From Streptomyces griseicoloratus (lineage in GTDB: Bacteria; Actinomycetota; Actinomycetes; Streptomycetales; Streptomycetaceae), in assembly GCF_014534645.1 (NCBI RefSeq), contig NZ_JACVQF010000231.1, forward strand, positions 34,205 through 98,204: a stretch of 64,000 nucleotides of DNA, read 5' to 3'. The notes under the pieces are model-generated. The model was given only the letters and a program-made list of their open reading frames with translations. It did no database searches and was not told where the DNA came from. Both the position numbers and the translations under genes were made by a program. This document shows, one piece after another, positions 23,684-32,941 of the stretch; position 1 is the first letter of the stretch, and every line of letters starts with the position of its first letter.

Positions 23684-25360
23684 CTAGAACTCCCCGGTCC
23701 GGTCGGTCCGCAGCCGCTCCAGCACCACCAGGGCCACGGCGCACACCACCATCAGAATCGTCGACAGGGCCATCGCCTGGCCGTAGTTCATGTCCCCCGG
23801 ACGCCCCAGCAGCCGTGCCACGGCGACCGGCAGCGTCGGGTTGTCGGGCCGCGCGATGAACACGGTCGCCCCGAACTCCCCGAGCGACACCGCGAAGGCG
23901 AACCCGGCCGCGACCAGCAGCGCCCGCCGCACCATCGGCAGGTCCACCTCCCGCCACACCCGCCACGGCGACGCCCCCAGCACCGCCGCCGCCTCCCGCA
24001 GCCGTACGTCCACCGCCCGCAGCACCGGCAGCATCGTCCGTACGACGAAGGGGACGCCGACCAGCGCCTGGGCGAGCGGCACCAGGATCCAGGAGGACCT
24101 CAGGTCCAGCGGCGGTTCGTCGAGCGCGATCAGGAACCCGAAGCCGACCGTCACGGCGGACACCCCGAGCGGCAGCATCAGCAGCGCGTCGAAGCCGCGC
24201 ACGAAGCGGCCCGCGTCCCGGCGGGTGAGCGCGGTGGCGGCCAGTCCGCCGATCACGACGGCGATGGCGGTGGCGGCGACGGCGTACTGGAGCGAGTTGC
24301 CGATCGCGTCGACCGGCGGGACGAGGAAGGCGCCGCCGTCCTCGCGGGTCAGCGCCCGGTAGTAGCCGAAGCCGGGCGCGCCGAGCGAACGCTGCACCAG
24401 GACGGCCAGCGGCAGCAGGACGAGCCCGGCGACGGTGACCAGGACCCCGCCCAGCAGCGCCCACTGCCCGGCCCCGCGCGGCCGGCGCACGGTGACCGAC
24501 GCGTCCACCAGGCGCAGGGCCGTCTCCCGCCGCCGTACCGTCCAGGCGTGCACGGCCAGCACCGCGGCCACCGCGGCGAACTGGACCAGCGTCAGCACGG
24601 CGGCCGTGGACAGGTCGAAGACCTGGGAGGTCTGCCGGTAGATCTCCACTTCGAGGGTGGAGAAGGTGGGCCCGCCGAGGATCTGGACGACGCCGAAGGA
24701 GGTGAAGGTGAACAGGAAGACCATCAGGGCGGCGGCGGCCACGGCCGGCGCGAGCGCGGGCAGCGTGACCTGCCGCCAGGCGGTGAGGCGGGAGGCGCCG
24801 AGCATCCGCGCGGCCTCCTCCTGGCGCGGGTCGAGCTGCGACCAGAGGCCGCCGACGGTGCGCACGACGACCGCGTAGTTGAAGAAGACGTGCGCGAGCA
24901 GGATCGCCCACACGGTGGTGTCCAGGCGCACGCCCCACAGCTCGTCGAGCAGCCCGCCGCGCCCGACCAGCGCCAGGAACGCCGTACCGACGACGACCGT
25001 CGGCAGCACGAACGGCACGGTGACCACGGCCCGCAGGAACTGCTTGCCGGGGAAGTCGAGCCGGGCGAAGACGTACGCGGCCGGCAGCGCGATCAGCAGC
25101 GTGAGCGCGGTGGACGCCAGCGCCTGCCAGGTGGTGAACCACAGCACGTGGCGGACGTCGGGCTGTGCCAGCACGTCCCCGATCCGCCCGAACCGCCAGG
25201 CCCCGTCGACCTCCAGTCCGCGCGCGACGATCGCGGCGACGGGGTAGGCGAAGAACACCGCGAAGAACGCGACGGGCACGGCCATCAGGCCGAGCCGTGC
25301 CGCGTTCCCGCGTCGCCGGCCGGGGGCGGCCTCGGCTACTTCAGTACGAGCGAGGTCCAC
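23684..25360 (-). CDS. thiP: Thiamine-type ABC transporter permease, two fused domains
   Basis: A 558-residue permease made of two tandem BPD-transport domains, as in ThiP. EAA loops appear as EEAARMLGASRLTAWRQVTLP in the first half and REAAAVLGASPWRVWREVDLP in the second. About twelve hydrophobic helices are visible. GTG 25360 overlaps the end of the binding-protein gene by 25 nt, so translation is coupled. The frame stays open far upstream, but that part is antisense-like overlap with the binding-protein gene and has no signal of its own. Confidence 0.88.
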   Translation of the reverse strand: MDLARTEVAEAAPGRRRGNAARLGLMAVPVAFFAVFFAYPVAAIVARGLEVDGAWRFGRIGDVLAQPDVRHVLWFTTWQALASTALTLLIALPAAYVFARLDFPGKQFLRAVVTVPFVLPTVVVGTAFLALVGRGGLLDELWGVRLDTTVWAILLAHVFFNYAVVVRTVGGLWSQLDPRQEEAARMLGASRLTAWRQVTLPALAPAVAAAALMVFLFTFTSFGVVQILGGPTFSTLEVEIYRQTSQVFDLSTAAVLTLVQFAAVAAVLAVHAWTVRRRETALRLVDASVTVRRPRGAGQWALLGGVLVTVAGLVLLPLAVLVQRSLGAPGFGYYRALTREDGGAFLVPPVDAIGNSLQYAVAATAIAVVIGGLAATALTRRDAGRFVRGFDALLMLPLGVSAVTVGFGFLIALDEPPLDLRSSWILVPLAQALVGVPFVVRTMLPVLRAVDVRLREAAAVLGASPWRVWREVDLPMVRRALLVAAGFAFAVSLGEFGATVFIARPDNPTLPVAVARLLGRPGDMNYGQAMALSTILMVVCAVALVVLERLRTDRTGEF

Positions 25361-26418
25361 GACTTGACCCACTGGTCGCGGTTGTCGGCGATCTTCGCCG
25401 GGTCCATCGTCCGGGGGGCCTTCACCTCGGGCGCGTACGCGGTGAACTCGGCGGGCAGCTTCGCGTCCCCGGCCACCGGGTGGACGAACATGTTCAGCGG
25501 CATGTCCTCCTGGAACTGCCTGCTGATCAGGAAGTCGATCAGTGCCTTGCCGCCCTCGGGGTTCTTGGCGTTGCTCAGCAGCCCGGCGAACTCGATCTGC
25601 CGGAAGCAGGTCCCCGTCGCCACCCCGGTGGGCGCGGTGTCCGGCTTCGGGTCGGCGTAGATCACCTCGACGGGCGGGGAGGAGGCGTAGGAGACGACGA
25701 GCGGACGGTCGCCCTTGGCCTTCTTGCCGCCCGCGGAGCCGGAGAACTCCTCGTTGTACGCCTGCTCCCAGCCGTCGACGACCTTCACGCCGTTGTCCTT
25801 GAGCTTCTTCCAGTAGTCCTGCCAGCCGTCGTCCCCGTACTCGGCGGCGGTGCCGAGCAGGAAGCCGAGGCCGGGCGAGGAGGTGCCGGCGTTCTCGGTG
25901 ACGAGCAGGTTCTTGTACTCGGGCTTGGTGAGGTCGTCGAAGGAGTCCGGCGGGGTCAGCTTGTGCTCGCTGAAGTACGCCTTGTCGTAGTTGACGCAGA
26001 TGTCGCCGTAGTCGACGGGCGTGACCCGGTGCTTGTCGCCGTCGACCCGGTACCGCGCGTCGACCCGGTCCAGGCCCTTCGCCTCGTACGGCTGGAACAG
26101 CCCGTTGTCCAGCGCCCGGGACAGCAGCGTGTTGTCGACGCCGAAGAAGACGTCGCCCTGCGGGTTGTCCTTGGTGAGGACGGCCTTGTTGACGGCCTGG
26201 CCGGCGTCGCCGTCCTCCAGGACCCTGACCTTGTAGCCGGAGCTCTTCTCGAAGGCGGCGACGACGTCCTTGGACGCGGCCCACGAGTCGTGGCTGACGA
26301 GGGTCACGGTCTTGGAGTCGCCGGACCCCTTCCCCTCGTCGGACGACGATCCGCACGCGGACAGCGTGACCAGGCCGAGCCCGACGGCCAGGGCGGTGGC
26401 CTTCTTGGTGATGCTCAC
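25336..26418 (-). CDS. thiB: Thiamine-binding lipoprotein
   Basis: A 360-residue solute-binding protein. The signal peptide ends in lipobox LSAC (SITKKATALAVGLGLVTLSAC, in parts). The mature protein has VTLVSHDSWAASKDVVAAFEK, FFGVDNTLLSRAL and YGDICVNYDKAYF, all characteristic of ThiB, including the conserved Trp and Tyr that stack on thiamine. GTG 26418 has AGGAGG at 7 nt, but that RBS sits in a small hairpin. It is the first gene of the riboswitch-controlled operon and captures thiamine species outside the membrane. Confidence 0.92.
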   Translation of the reverse strand: MSITKKATALAVGLGLVTLSACGSSSDEGKGSGDSKTVTLVSHDSWAASKDVVAAFEKSSGYKVRVLEDGDAGQAVNKAVLTKDNPQGDVFFGVDNTLLSRALDNGLFQPYEAKGLDRVDARYRVDGDKHRVTPVDYGDICVNYDKAYFSEHKLTPPDSFDDLTKPEYKNLLVTENAGTSSPGLGFLLGTAAEYGDDGWQDYWKKLKDNGVKVVDGWEQAYNEEFSGSAGGKKAKGDRPLVVSYASSPPVEVIYADPKPDTAPTGVATGTCFRQIEFAGLLSNAKNPEGGKALIDFLISRQFQEDMPLNMFVHPVAGDAKLPAEFTAYAPEVKAPRTMDPAKIADNRDQWVKSWTSLVLK

Positions 26419-26425
26419 TGAATTC

Positions 26426-26443
26426 CTCCTGGGTGACCAGGAG
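26426..26443 (-). promoter_or_regulatory. RBS-sequestering hairpin before thiB
   Basis: A 7-bp stem CTCCTGG / CCAGGAG with a 4-nt loop pairs the Shine-Dalgarno AGGAGG of thiB. It is the likely translational switch of the TPP riboswitch, a common expression platform in actinobacteria. Confidence 0.6.
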
Positions 26444-26451
26444 AAGACGCG

Positions 26452-26489
26452 GCCCTGCCCGGAACCCTGTGGAGGGTCCCGGGCAGGGC
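26452..26489 (-). terminator. Strong hairpin in the thiB leader, terminator or platform
   Basis: GCCCTGCCCGG (26452-26462) pairs perfectly with 26479-26489, and an inner ACCCT/AGGGT stem extends it to about 16 bp. It lies between the TPP aptamer and the RBS hairpin. There is no U-tract, but Streptomyces terminators often lack one. Confidence 0.55.
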
Positions 26490-26509
26490 GCAACAGCTCG
26501 AGTGGTGAC

Positions 26510-26597
26510 CGATCTCCCTACCCAGAATGACCTGGGCCAGGTTCGGAGGGTCTGCGGCCGGTGCCGCACTCTCAGCGCTGTGGCGCTCCCCTGTCGG
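26510..26597 (-). ncRNA. TPP riboswitch (THI element)
   Basis: The minus strand shows the ordered THI-box blocks: GGGGAGC (about 26585-26591), GCTGAGA (about 26571-26578), ACCCT, AACCTG and the closing GGTAGGGAGA (about 26510-26519). These are the conserved bases of the TPP aptamer, including the CUGAGA loop that binds the pyrimidine. It controls thiBPQ, repressing expression when thiamine pyrophosphate is abundant. It is recognised from the consensus alone, but all blocks are present in order. Confidence 0.92.
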
Positions 26598-26600
26598 AAT

Positions 26601-26632
26601 ATGAAGATGTACTGGCGTATGAAGATGTACTG
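26601..26632. repeat. Tandem 18-bp repeat upstream of the riboswitch
   Basis: ATGAAGATGTACTG occurs at 26601-26614 and again at 26619-26632, an 18-bp period. The sequence is AT-rich and sits where the promoter of the thi operon is expected, just before the rlmN stop at 26645. It may be a duplicated promoter element or paired operator. Confidence 0.7.
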
Positions 26633-26644
26633 ACGCCGGTCAGA

Positions 26645-27757
26645 TTACCTCTCGCTCGCGGCGAGCTGACCACACGCCCCGTCGATCTCCTGGCCACGGG
26701 TGTCCCGGATCGTCACCGGCACACCGTGGGCCGCGATCGCCTCGACGAACGCCTTCTCGTCCTCGGGGCGCGAGGCGGTCCACTTGGAGCCGGGCGTCGG
26801 GTTGAGGGGGATCAGGTTGACGTGCACCGGCTTGCCCTTGAGCAGCCGCCCGAGGCGGTCGCCGCGCCACGCCTGGTCGTTGATGTCCCGGATCAGCGCG
26901 TACTCGATGGACAGCCGCCGGCCCGACTTCGCCGCGTACTCCAGTCCGGCGTCCAGCACCTCGCGCACCTTCCACCGCGTGTTGACGGGGACGAGGGTGT
27001 CGCGCAGCTCGTCGTCGGGCGCGTGCAGCGAGATGGCGAGGCGGCACTTGAAGCCCTCGTCGGCGAACCGGTGGATGGCGGGGACCAGGCCGACCGTGGA
27101 GACCGTGATGCCGCGCTGGGACAGCCCGAGGCCGTCGGGCTCGGGGTCGGTGAGCCGGCGGATGGCGCCGACGACCCGGTTGTAGTTGGCGAGGGGCTCG
27201 CCCATGCCCATGAAGACGATGTTGCTGAGCCGGGCCGGGCCGCCGGGGACCTCGCCGTCGCGCAGTGCGCGCATGCCGTCGACGATCTGGTGCACGATCT
27301 CGGCGGTGGACAGGTTACGGTCCAGACCGGCCTGCCCGGTGGCGCAGAACGGGCAGTTCATGCCGCAGCCCGCCTGGGAGCTGATGCACATGGTGACCCG
27401 GTCCGGGTACCGCATCAGCACCGACTCGACGAGCGTGCCGTCGAACAGCTTCCACAGGGTCTTGCGCGTGGTGCCCTGGTCGGTCGACAGATGCCGGACG
27501 ACCGTCATCAGCTCGGGAAGCAGCGCCTCCTGGAGCGCCTGCCGGGAGCCGGCGGGGATGTCGGTCCACTGCTCGGGGTCGTGCGCGTACCGCGCGAAGT
27601 AGTGCTGCGAGAGCTGCTTGGCACGGAACGGCTTCTCGCCGACAGCGGCGACGGCCTCCTTGCGCTCGGCGGGCGTGAGGTCGGCAAGGTGCCGCGGCGG
27701 CTTCTTCGCTCCGCGCGGCGCGACGAAGGTGAGCTCACCGGGGACTGGACGGGCCAC
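26645..27757 (-). CDS. rlmN: 23S rRNA (adenine2503-C2)/tRNA methyltransferase RlmN
   Basis: A 370-residue radical SAM enzyme. The cluster-binding CxxxCxxC is CGMNCPFC (about residues 124-131). The conserved [17 protein letters not shown] and PLNPTPGS blocks follow, and the catalytic Cys is in [10 protein letters not shown] near the C-terminus. It methylates A2503 of 23S rRNA and A37 of some tRNAs. GTG 27757 has AGGAG about 10 nt upstream; ATG 27775 is an alternative. The gene is separated from cdsA by a terminator and a CRISPR-like repeat pair. Confidence 0.95.
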   Translation of the reverse strand: MARPVPGELTFVAPRGAKKPPRHLADLTPAERKEAVAAVGEKPFRAKQLSQHYFARYAHDPEQWTDIPAGSRQALQEALLPELMTVVRHLSTDQGTTRKTLWKLFDGTLVESVLMRYPDRVTMCISSQAGCGMNCPFCATGQAGLDRNLSTAEIVHQIVDGMRALRDGEVPGGPARLSNIVFMGMGEPLANYNRVVGAIRRLTDPEPDGLGLSQRGITVSTVGLVPAIHRFADEGFKCRLAISLHAPDDELRDTLVPVNTRWKVREVLDAGLEYAAKSGRRLSIEYALIRDINDQAWRGDRLGRLLKGKPVHVNLIPLNPTPGSKWTASRPEDEKAFVEAIAAHGVPVTIRDTRGQEIDGACGQLAASER

Positions 27758-27787
27758 GGTCGGGCAACTCCTCATGACGACGGGCCT

Positions 27788-27877
27788 ATGGCGTCCCCGC
27801 CTCGGCGGGGCGATCGGCAGGACCTTGCCGAAGCCAGGAGACCTCACTGGATCATCCCCGTCTCGGCGGGGATGCAC
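27788..27877 (-). repeat. CRISPR-like remnant: two repeats around one 32-bp spacer
   Basis: Two 29-bp units, 27849-27877 and 27788-27816, are spaced exactly 61 bp apart, leaving a 32-bp unique segment (27817-27848). The 16-bp palindromic cores (CCCCG..CGGGG) differ at one base. On the minus strand the first unit begins GTGCATCCCCGC and ends GGGGATGATCC, very like type I-E repeats of Streptomyces as I remember them. The second has decayed flanks, as terminal repeats often do. No cas gene or longer array is nearby. Coincidental hairpins remain possible. Confidence 0.45.
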
Positions 27878-27879
27878 GA

Positions 27880-27909
27880 AAGGGCCCGCAGCCATCGCCA
27901 CGGGCCCTT
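27880..27909 (-). terminator. Terminator of the pyrH-frr-cdsA unit
   Basis: A 9-bp perfect stem AAGGGCCCG / CGGGCCCTT with a 12-nt loop lies 20 bp after the cdsA stop codon. Confidence 0.7.
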
Positions 27910-27928
27910 CCAGAGTACCTGACGCCTG

Positions 27929-29068
27929 TCAACCCGACCCGACGAAGATCACCAGCAGCAGCCACACCACCGGCGCGGTCGGCAGCAGCGAGTCAAGCCG
28001 GTCCATGATGCCGCCGTGCCCCGGGAGCAGCGTTCCCATGTCCTTGATGCCCAGGTCCCGCTTGATCATGGACTCGCCGAGGTCGCCCAGCGTGGCGCTG
28101 GCCGCGACGGCGAGGCCCAGCAGCAGGCCCTGCCACCAGGAGCCGTCGTCGATCAGGAACTCCATGCACAGCGCGCCCGCGACCATGGCGAACGCCACCG
28201 CTCCGAGCAGGCCCTCGCGGGTCTTGCCGGGGCTGATGCGCGGGGCGAGCTTCTTCCGGCCGAAACGCCAGCCGACCGCGTACGCGCCGGTGTCGCTGAC
28301 GACGGTCAGCACCAGGAACGTCAGGACGCGCCACGGGCCGTCCTGAGCCGTCAGCATCATCGCGACGAACGTCGCGAGGAACGGCACGTAGAACGCGGCG
28401 AACACGCCCGCCGTGACGTCCTTGAGATACCCCTCCGGCGGTTCCGTCATCCGCCATACGAGAACCGCCAGCGCGGTGAGCGCCATGGCGACCCACGCCC
28501 CCTCGGCCCCCCTGACGTAGCCGGCCACCACCATCGCCGCGCCGCCCAGCGCGAGCGGGACGAGGGGTGCCTTGATGCCCTTGCGCTCGTCGAGCCGCTT
28601 GGTCAGTTCCCACAGGCCCACCACGACGGCGACGGCGATCACGCCGACGAACACGGCCTTGACGACGAAGAGCGACGCGACGATGACCACGCCGAGTCCG
28701 AGGCCGACGCCTATCGCGGCCCCCAGGTCACGCCCCGCGCTCTTCTTCTGCGGCCGGGGCTCCGGCTGGGGGACGTCGGACATGGGCTCCGGATTCTGCG
28801 GCACCGCCGCATACGGCTGGGCCGACGGGTTCTCGTCGCGGAACGGCTCGTCTCGGAACAGGGGGCCGCTCAGCCGAGCGGCCCCACGGTCGTCATCCTG
28901 GTCTCCGCCGTGTTCGGGTACGTCGGGCACGATGGGCATGGGGCGAGTGTGCTGCGCGTTGTGCGCATCGTACGCGGGACCCGCCGGGGCGGCGCCCCGG
29001 GCAGGTCCCTGGTCGGACGGCCCCCAGTACCCGGCTTGTGGCGGCGCTCCCCAGGAAGAGTCGTTCAT
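27929..29068 (-). CDS. cdsA: Phosphatidate cytidylyltransferase
   Basis: A 379-residue membrane enzyme making CDP-diacylglycerol from phosphatidate and CTP. The first 110 residues are Pro/Gly/Asp-rich and disordered, an extension usual in actinobacteria. About seven to eight membrane helices follow. The catalytic signature is split between SDTGAYAVGWRFGRKKLAPRISPGKTREG (in parts) and DLGESMIKRDLGIKDMGTLLPGHGGIMDRLDS (in parts), with the conserved SPxKTxEG and the DRxD metal site. ATG 29068 overlaps the frr TGA, so both are translated together. Confidence 0.94.
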   Translation of the reverse strand: MNDSSWGAPPQAGYWGPSDQGPARGAAPAGPAYDAHNAQHTRPMPIVPDVPEHGGDQDDDRGAARLSGPLFRDEPFRDENPSAQPYAAVPQNPEPMSDVPQPEPRPQKKSAGRDLGAAIGVGLGLGVVIVASLFVVKAVFVGVIAVAVVVGLWELTKRLDERKGIKAPLVPLALGGAAMVVAGYVRGAEGAWVAMALTALAVLVWRMTEPPEGYLKDVTAGVFAAFYVPFLATFVAMMLTAQDGPWRVLTFLVLTVVSDTGAYAVGWRFGRKKLAPRISPGKTREGLLGAVAFAMVAGALCMEFLIDDGSWWQGLLLGLAVAASATLGDLGESMIKRDLGIKDMGTLLPGHGGIMDRLDSLLPTAPVVWLLLVIFVGSG

Positions 29069-29628
29069 CAGACCTCGAGCAGCTCCGCTTCCTTGTGCTT
29101 CAGGAGCTCGTCCACCTGGGCGACGTACTTCGCGGTGGTGTCGTCGAGCTCCTTCTCCGCACGGCGGCCCTCGTCCTCGCCGACCTCGCCGTCCTTGATC
29201 AGCTTGTCGATGGCGTCCTTGGCCTTGCGGCGCACGGAGCGGATGGAGACCTTGGCGTCCTCACCCTTGCCCTTGGCGACCTTGATGTACTCGCGGCGGC
29301 GCTCCTCGGTCAGCTCGGGGAACACCACCCGGATGATGTTGCCGTCGTTGCTGGGGTTCACGCCCAGGTCGGAGTCGCGGATCGCCTGTTCGATGTTGCG
29401 CAGGGCGCTCTTGTCGAACGGCGTCACCACGGCCATGCGCGGCTCGGGCACGGAGAACGAGGCCAGCTGGTTGATCGGCGTCGGTGCGCCGTAGTAGTCG
29501 GCCACGATCTTGTTGAACATCGCCGGGTGCGCACGGCCGGTGCGGATCGCGGCGAAGTCCTCCTTGGCGACCACGACGGCCTTCTCCATCTTCTCCTCGG
29601 CCTCGAGGAGGGTCTCTTCGATCACCAC
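29068..29628 (-). CDS. frr: Ribosome recycling factor
   Basis: A 186-residue protein of usual length. Landmark segments are [23 protein letters not shown] in domain [21 protein letters not shown] in domain II, and [26 protein letters not shown], followed by the charged C-terminal helix. With EF-G it splits post-termination ribosomes. GTG 29628 has AGGAG at 5 nt. It lies 198 bp after pyrH and overlaps cdsA by 1 nt. Confidence 0.96.
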   Translation of the reverse strand: MVIEETLLEAEEKMEKAVVVAKEDFAAIRTGRAHPAMFNKIVADYYGAPTPINQLASFSVPEPRMAVVTPFDKSALRNIEQAIRDSDLGVNPSNDGNIIRVVFPELTEERRREYIKVAKGKGEDAKVSIRSVRRKAKDAIDKLIKDGEVGEDEGRRAEKELDDTTAKYVAQVDELLKHKEAELLEV

Positions 29629-29826
29629 TTGCTCCTGCGTGTCTTGAGTAGGCCCGGCTGCGATTCCCTGTCGGGGCGGCGGCCGGCTGCGTCGCGTCTT
29701 CTTCCTGCACGGTTCCCGACCGGTAGAACATTGTCCATCCCCCGGTCCGGCCCCGTCCCGTCCGTCCCTCTTACAGGTGTCGCGGACAGTGGCGTCCCGC
29801 GTCCCGCGGACGGGTTGGTGCTCCGG

Positions 29827-30609
<783 letters not shown>

Positions 30610-30624
30610 TCACACACACGAAGA

Positions 30625-30675
30625 AGGCCATTGCCGGTGGGGGCGTGTTTCGCATCCCATACGCGGCAATGGCCT
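30625..30675 (-). terminator. Terminator between tsf and pyrH
   Basis: A 12-bp perfect stem AGGCCATTGCCG / CGGCAATGGCCT with a 27-nt loop that can form an inner TGGG/CCCA pairing. It lies about 115 bp after the tsf stop. Confidence 0.65.
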
Positions 30676-30790
30676 CCTCGTCAGATCTGCTGTCGTCCTC
30701 CGCCACGCGCGCGTGCGGATCGTCGTACGCGAACGGCGCAGACGACTGCTGTCGACCCTACCGGGGTCGTACGTCCGTCGCGGTACGGAC

Positions 30791-31627
30791 TCAGATGCCG
30801 ACCTTGATGCGCGTGAAGCGCTTCAGGGTGACACCGGCCTCGTCCAGAACCTTCTGGACGGACTTCTTGTTGTCCAGCGCGTAGGGCTGGCCGAGCAGCG
30901 TGGCGTCCTTGAAGAAGCCGTTGAGGCGACCCTCGACGATCTTCGGCAGGGCGGCCTCGGGCTTGCCCTCGGCGCGGGTGGTCTCCTCGGCGATGCGGCG
31001 CTCGGCCTCGACGATGTCGGCCGGCACGTCGTCCTTGGAGAGGTACTTCGGCGCGAAGGCGGCGATGTGCTGCGCGACGCCCTTGGCGACCTCGGCGTTC
31101 GGCTTGTCCAGCTCGACGAGGACACCGATCTGCGGGGGCAGGTCGGGCATCGTGCGGTGCATGTACGCGGTCACGTAACCGTCGGAGAACTGCGCGAAGC
31201 GGTCCAGGACGATCTTCTCGCCGAGGTTGGCGTTGGCCTCGTCGACGTACGCCTGGACGGTCTTGCCGGGCTCGATCTCGGAGGCGAGCAGGGCCTCCAG
31301 GTCGGCCGGGGAGGCCTTGGCGACGTGCTCGGCGATGGTCTTGGCCACGTTCTGGAACTTCTCGCCCTTGGCGACGAAGTCCGTCTCGCACTTGAGCTCG
31401 ACGAGGACACCGGAGGAGTTGTCGTCGGCGATGATCGAGACGACGGCGCCGTTCTCGGCGGAGCGGCCCTCGCGCTTGGCGACGCCCTTCTGGCCCTTGA
31501 TGCGGAGCGCCTCGACGGCCTTCTCGACGTTGCCCTCGGCCTCGTCCAGCGCCTTCTTGCAGTCCATCATGCCGGCGCCGGTGAGCTCGCGGAGCTTCTT
31601 GACGTCGGCGGCGGTGTAGTTCGCCAT
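30791..31627 (-). CDS. tsf: Elongation factor Ts
   Basis: A 278-residue nucleotide-exchange factor for EF-Tu. The N-terminal UBA-like domain MANYTAADVKKLRELTGAGMMDCKKALDEAEG is diagnostic, with the conserved TGAGMMDCKKAL motif. The core carries the conserved ELKCETDFVAKGEKFQ (TDFV motif contacting EF-Tu Mg site). ATG 31627 gives the standard N-terminus. It follows rpsB by 176 bp with a hairpin-rich spacer, the classic rpsB-tsf pair. Confidence 0.97.
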   Translation of the reverse strand: MANYTAADVKKLRELTGAGMMDCKKALDEAEGNVEKAVEALRIKGQKGVAKREGRSAENGAVVSIIADDNSSGVLVELKCETDFVAKGEKFQNVAKTIAEHVAKASPADLEALLASEIEPGKTVQAYVDEANANLGEKIVLDRFAQFSDGYVTAYMHRTMPDLPPQIGVLVELDKPNAEVAKGVAQHIAAFAPKYLSKDDVPADIVEAERRIAEETTRAEGKPEAALPKIVEGRLNGFFKDATLLGQPYALDNKKSVQKVLDEAGVTLKRFTRIKVGI

Positions 31628-31730
31628 GAGTCTGTGAGTCTTTCTCGAAGTCTGGAAGATCGGAGATCTACGCGGTCTGCGGCCCACAGGAAACCTGTAG
31701 GTCCGTGACCCGGCGCTGACCTACGGGTGA

Positions 31731-31787
31731 ACGGCGGGAGCGGAGTTCACCGCGCCTCGGGCGCTGATGGAGTACCGCTCCCGCCGT
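31731..31787 (-). terminator. Hairpin in the rpsB-tsf spacer, attenuator or partial terminator
   Basis: A perfect 13-bp stem ACGGCGGGAGCGG (31731-31743) / 31775-31787 with a 31-nt loop lies 16 bp after rpsB. A second small stem ACAGG-AAA-CCTGT (31686-31698) and a GTAGGTC/GACCTAC pair follow before tsf. Partial read-through would set the S2:EF-Ts ratio. Confidence 0.55.
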
Positions 31788-31803
31788 CGACACCGACGGG
31801 AGG

Positions 31804-32661
31804 TCAGGCCTGCTCGGCCTCGGCGGCCGGGGCCTCGGCGGCGGGGGCCTCGGCCGGCTTCTCGGCGGCGCCCTCGGCGTCCGCCTTCTTCTCACCCTCG
31901 AGCAGGTCGCGCTCCCACTCGGCCAGCGGCTCGCCCGCGGCCTTCTCGCCCTTGCCCTCGGTGGCGACACCGGAGCGGGCGATGAGGCCCTCGGCGACGG
32001 CGTCGGCGATCACGCGGGTGAGCAGGGTGACGGAGCGGATCGCGTCGTCGTTGCCCGGGATCTTGTAGTCGACCTCGTCGGGGTCGCAGTTGGTGTCGAG
32101 GATGGCGACGACCGGGATGTTGAGCTTCCGGGCCTCGCCGACCGCGATGTGCTCCTTCTTGGTGTCCACGATCCAGACGGCGCTGGGCACCTTCTGCATC
32201 TCGCGGATACCGCCGAGGGTCTTCTCCAGCTTGGCCTTCTCGCGGGAGAGGACCAGCAGCTCCTTCTTGGTGAGGCCGGAGGCGGCCACGTCCTCGAAGT
32301 CGATCTGCTCGAGCTCCTTCAGGCGCTGCAGACGCTTGTAGACGGTCGAGAAGTTGGTGAGCATGCCGCCCAGCCAGCGCTGGTTGACGTAGGGCATGCC
32401 GACGCGGGTGGCCTGCTCGGCGATGGCCTCCTGCGCCTGCTTCTTCGTACCGACGAACATCACCGTGCCGCCGTGGGCGACGGTCTCCTTGACGAACTCG
32501 TAGGCGCGGTCGATGTACGACAGCGACTGGAGCAGGTCGATGATGTAGATGCCGTTGCGCTCGGTGAAGATGAAGCGCTTCATCTTCGGGTTCCAGCGAC
32601 GGGTCTGGTGACCGAAGTGGACGCCGCTCTCCAGCAGCTCCCGCATCGTGACGACGGCCAT
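31804..32661 (-). CDS. rpsB: 30S ribosomal protein S2
   Basis: A 285-residue S2. It begins [25 protein letters not shown] (in parts) and contains the two S2 signatures, [12 protein letters not shown] and [25 protein letters not shown] (in parts). The last 50 residues are an acidic Ala/Glu/Lys tail ([20 protein letters not shown]), common in actinomycetes. ATG 32661 has AAGGAGA at 8 nt. Upstream is a 280-bp divergent gap to the LytM gene that must hold the promoter and a long leader, a likely site for S2 autoregulation. Confidence 0.97.
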   Translation of the reverse strand: MAVVTMRELLESGVHFGHQTRRWNPKMKRFIFTERNGIYIIDLLQSLSYIDRAYEFVKETVAHGGTVMFVGTKKQAQEAIAEQATRVGMPYVNQRWLGGMLTNFSTVYKRLQRLKELEQIDFEDVAASGLTKKELLVLSREKAKLEKTLGGIREMQKVPSAVWIVDTKKEHIAVGEARKLNIPVVAILDTNCDPDEVDYKIPGNDDAIRSVTLLTRVIADAVAEGLIARSGVATEGKGEKAAGEPLAEWERDLLEGEKKADAEGAAEKPAEAPAAEAPAAEAEQA

Positions 32662-32941
32662 GGCCGTATCTCCTTGAGTTTCTCGGTTGTGCCGCGGAAG
32701 CCGGACGGCTCCCGCGCCTGACGCCCGCGGTGCGCCGTGCCACGAGGGACCGAGGGGCGCTGACACCGGAGTCCGGCTGCTGCCGGTCCCGGTATCGGGG
32801 CGTGCGAAGTCGACCCGGTGACCCGGATCGCCACCAGAAGTGTACGGGAACCGCGGAGCCCCGGGTGACGCCGCTGTCCACAACCGGGCGGTGGTCCACA
32901 GGTCGCGGCCCGGTTCCGCCCGTGTGCGCAACGGTTCTCAC

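Noticed and set aside
27788-27877. A full CRISPR-Cas locus
   Set aside because: Only two repeats and one spacer are present and no cas gene lies in the window, so only a remnant can be proposed.
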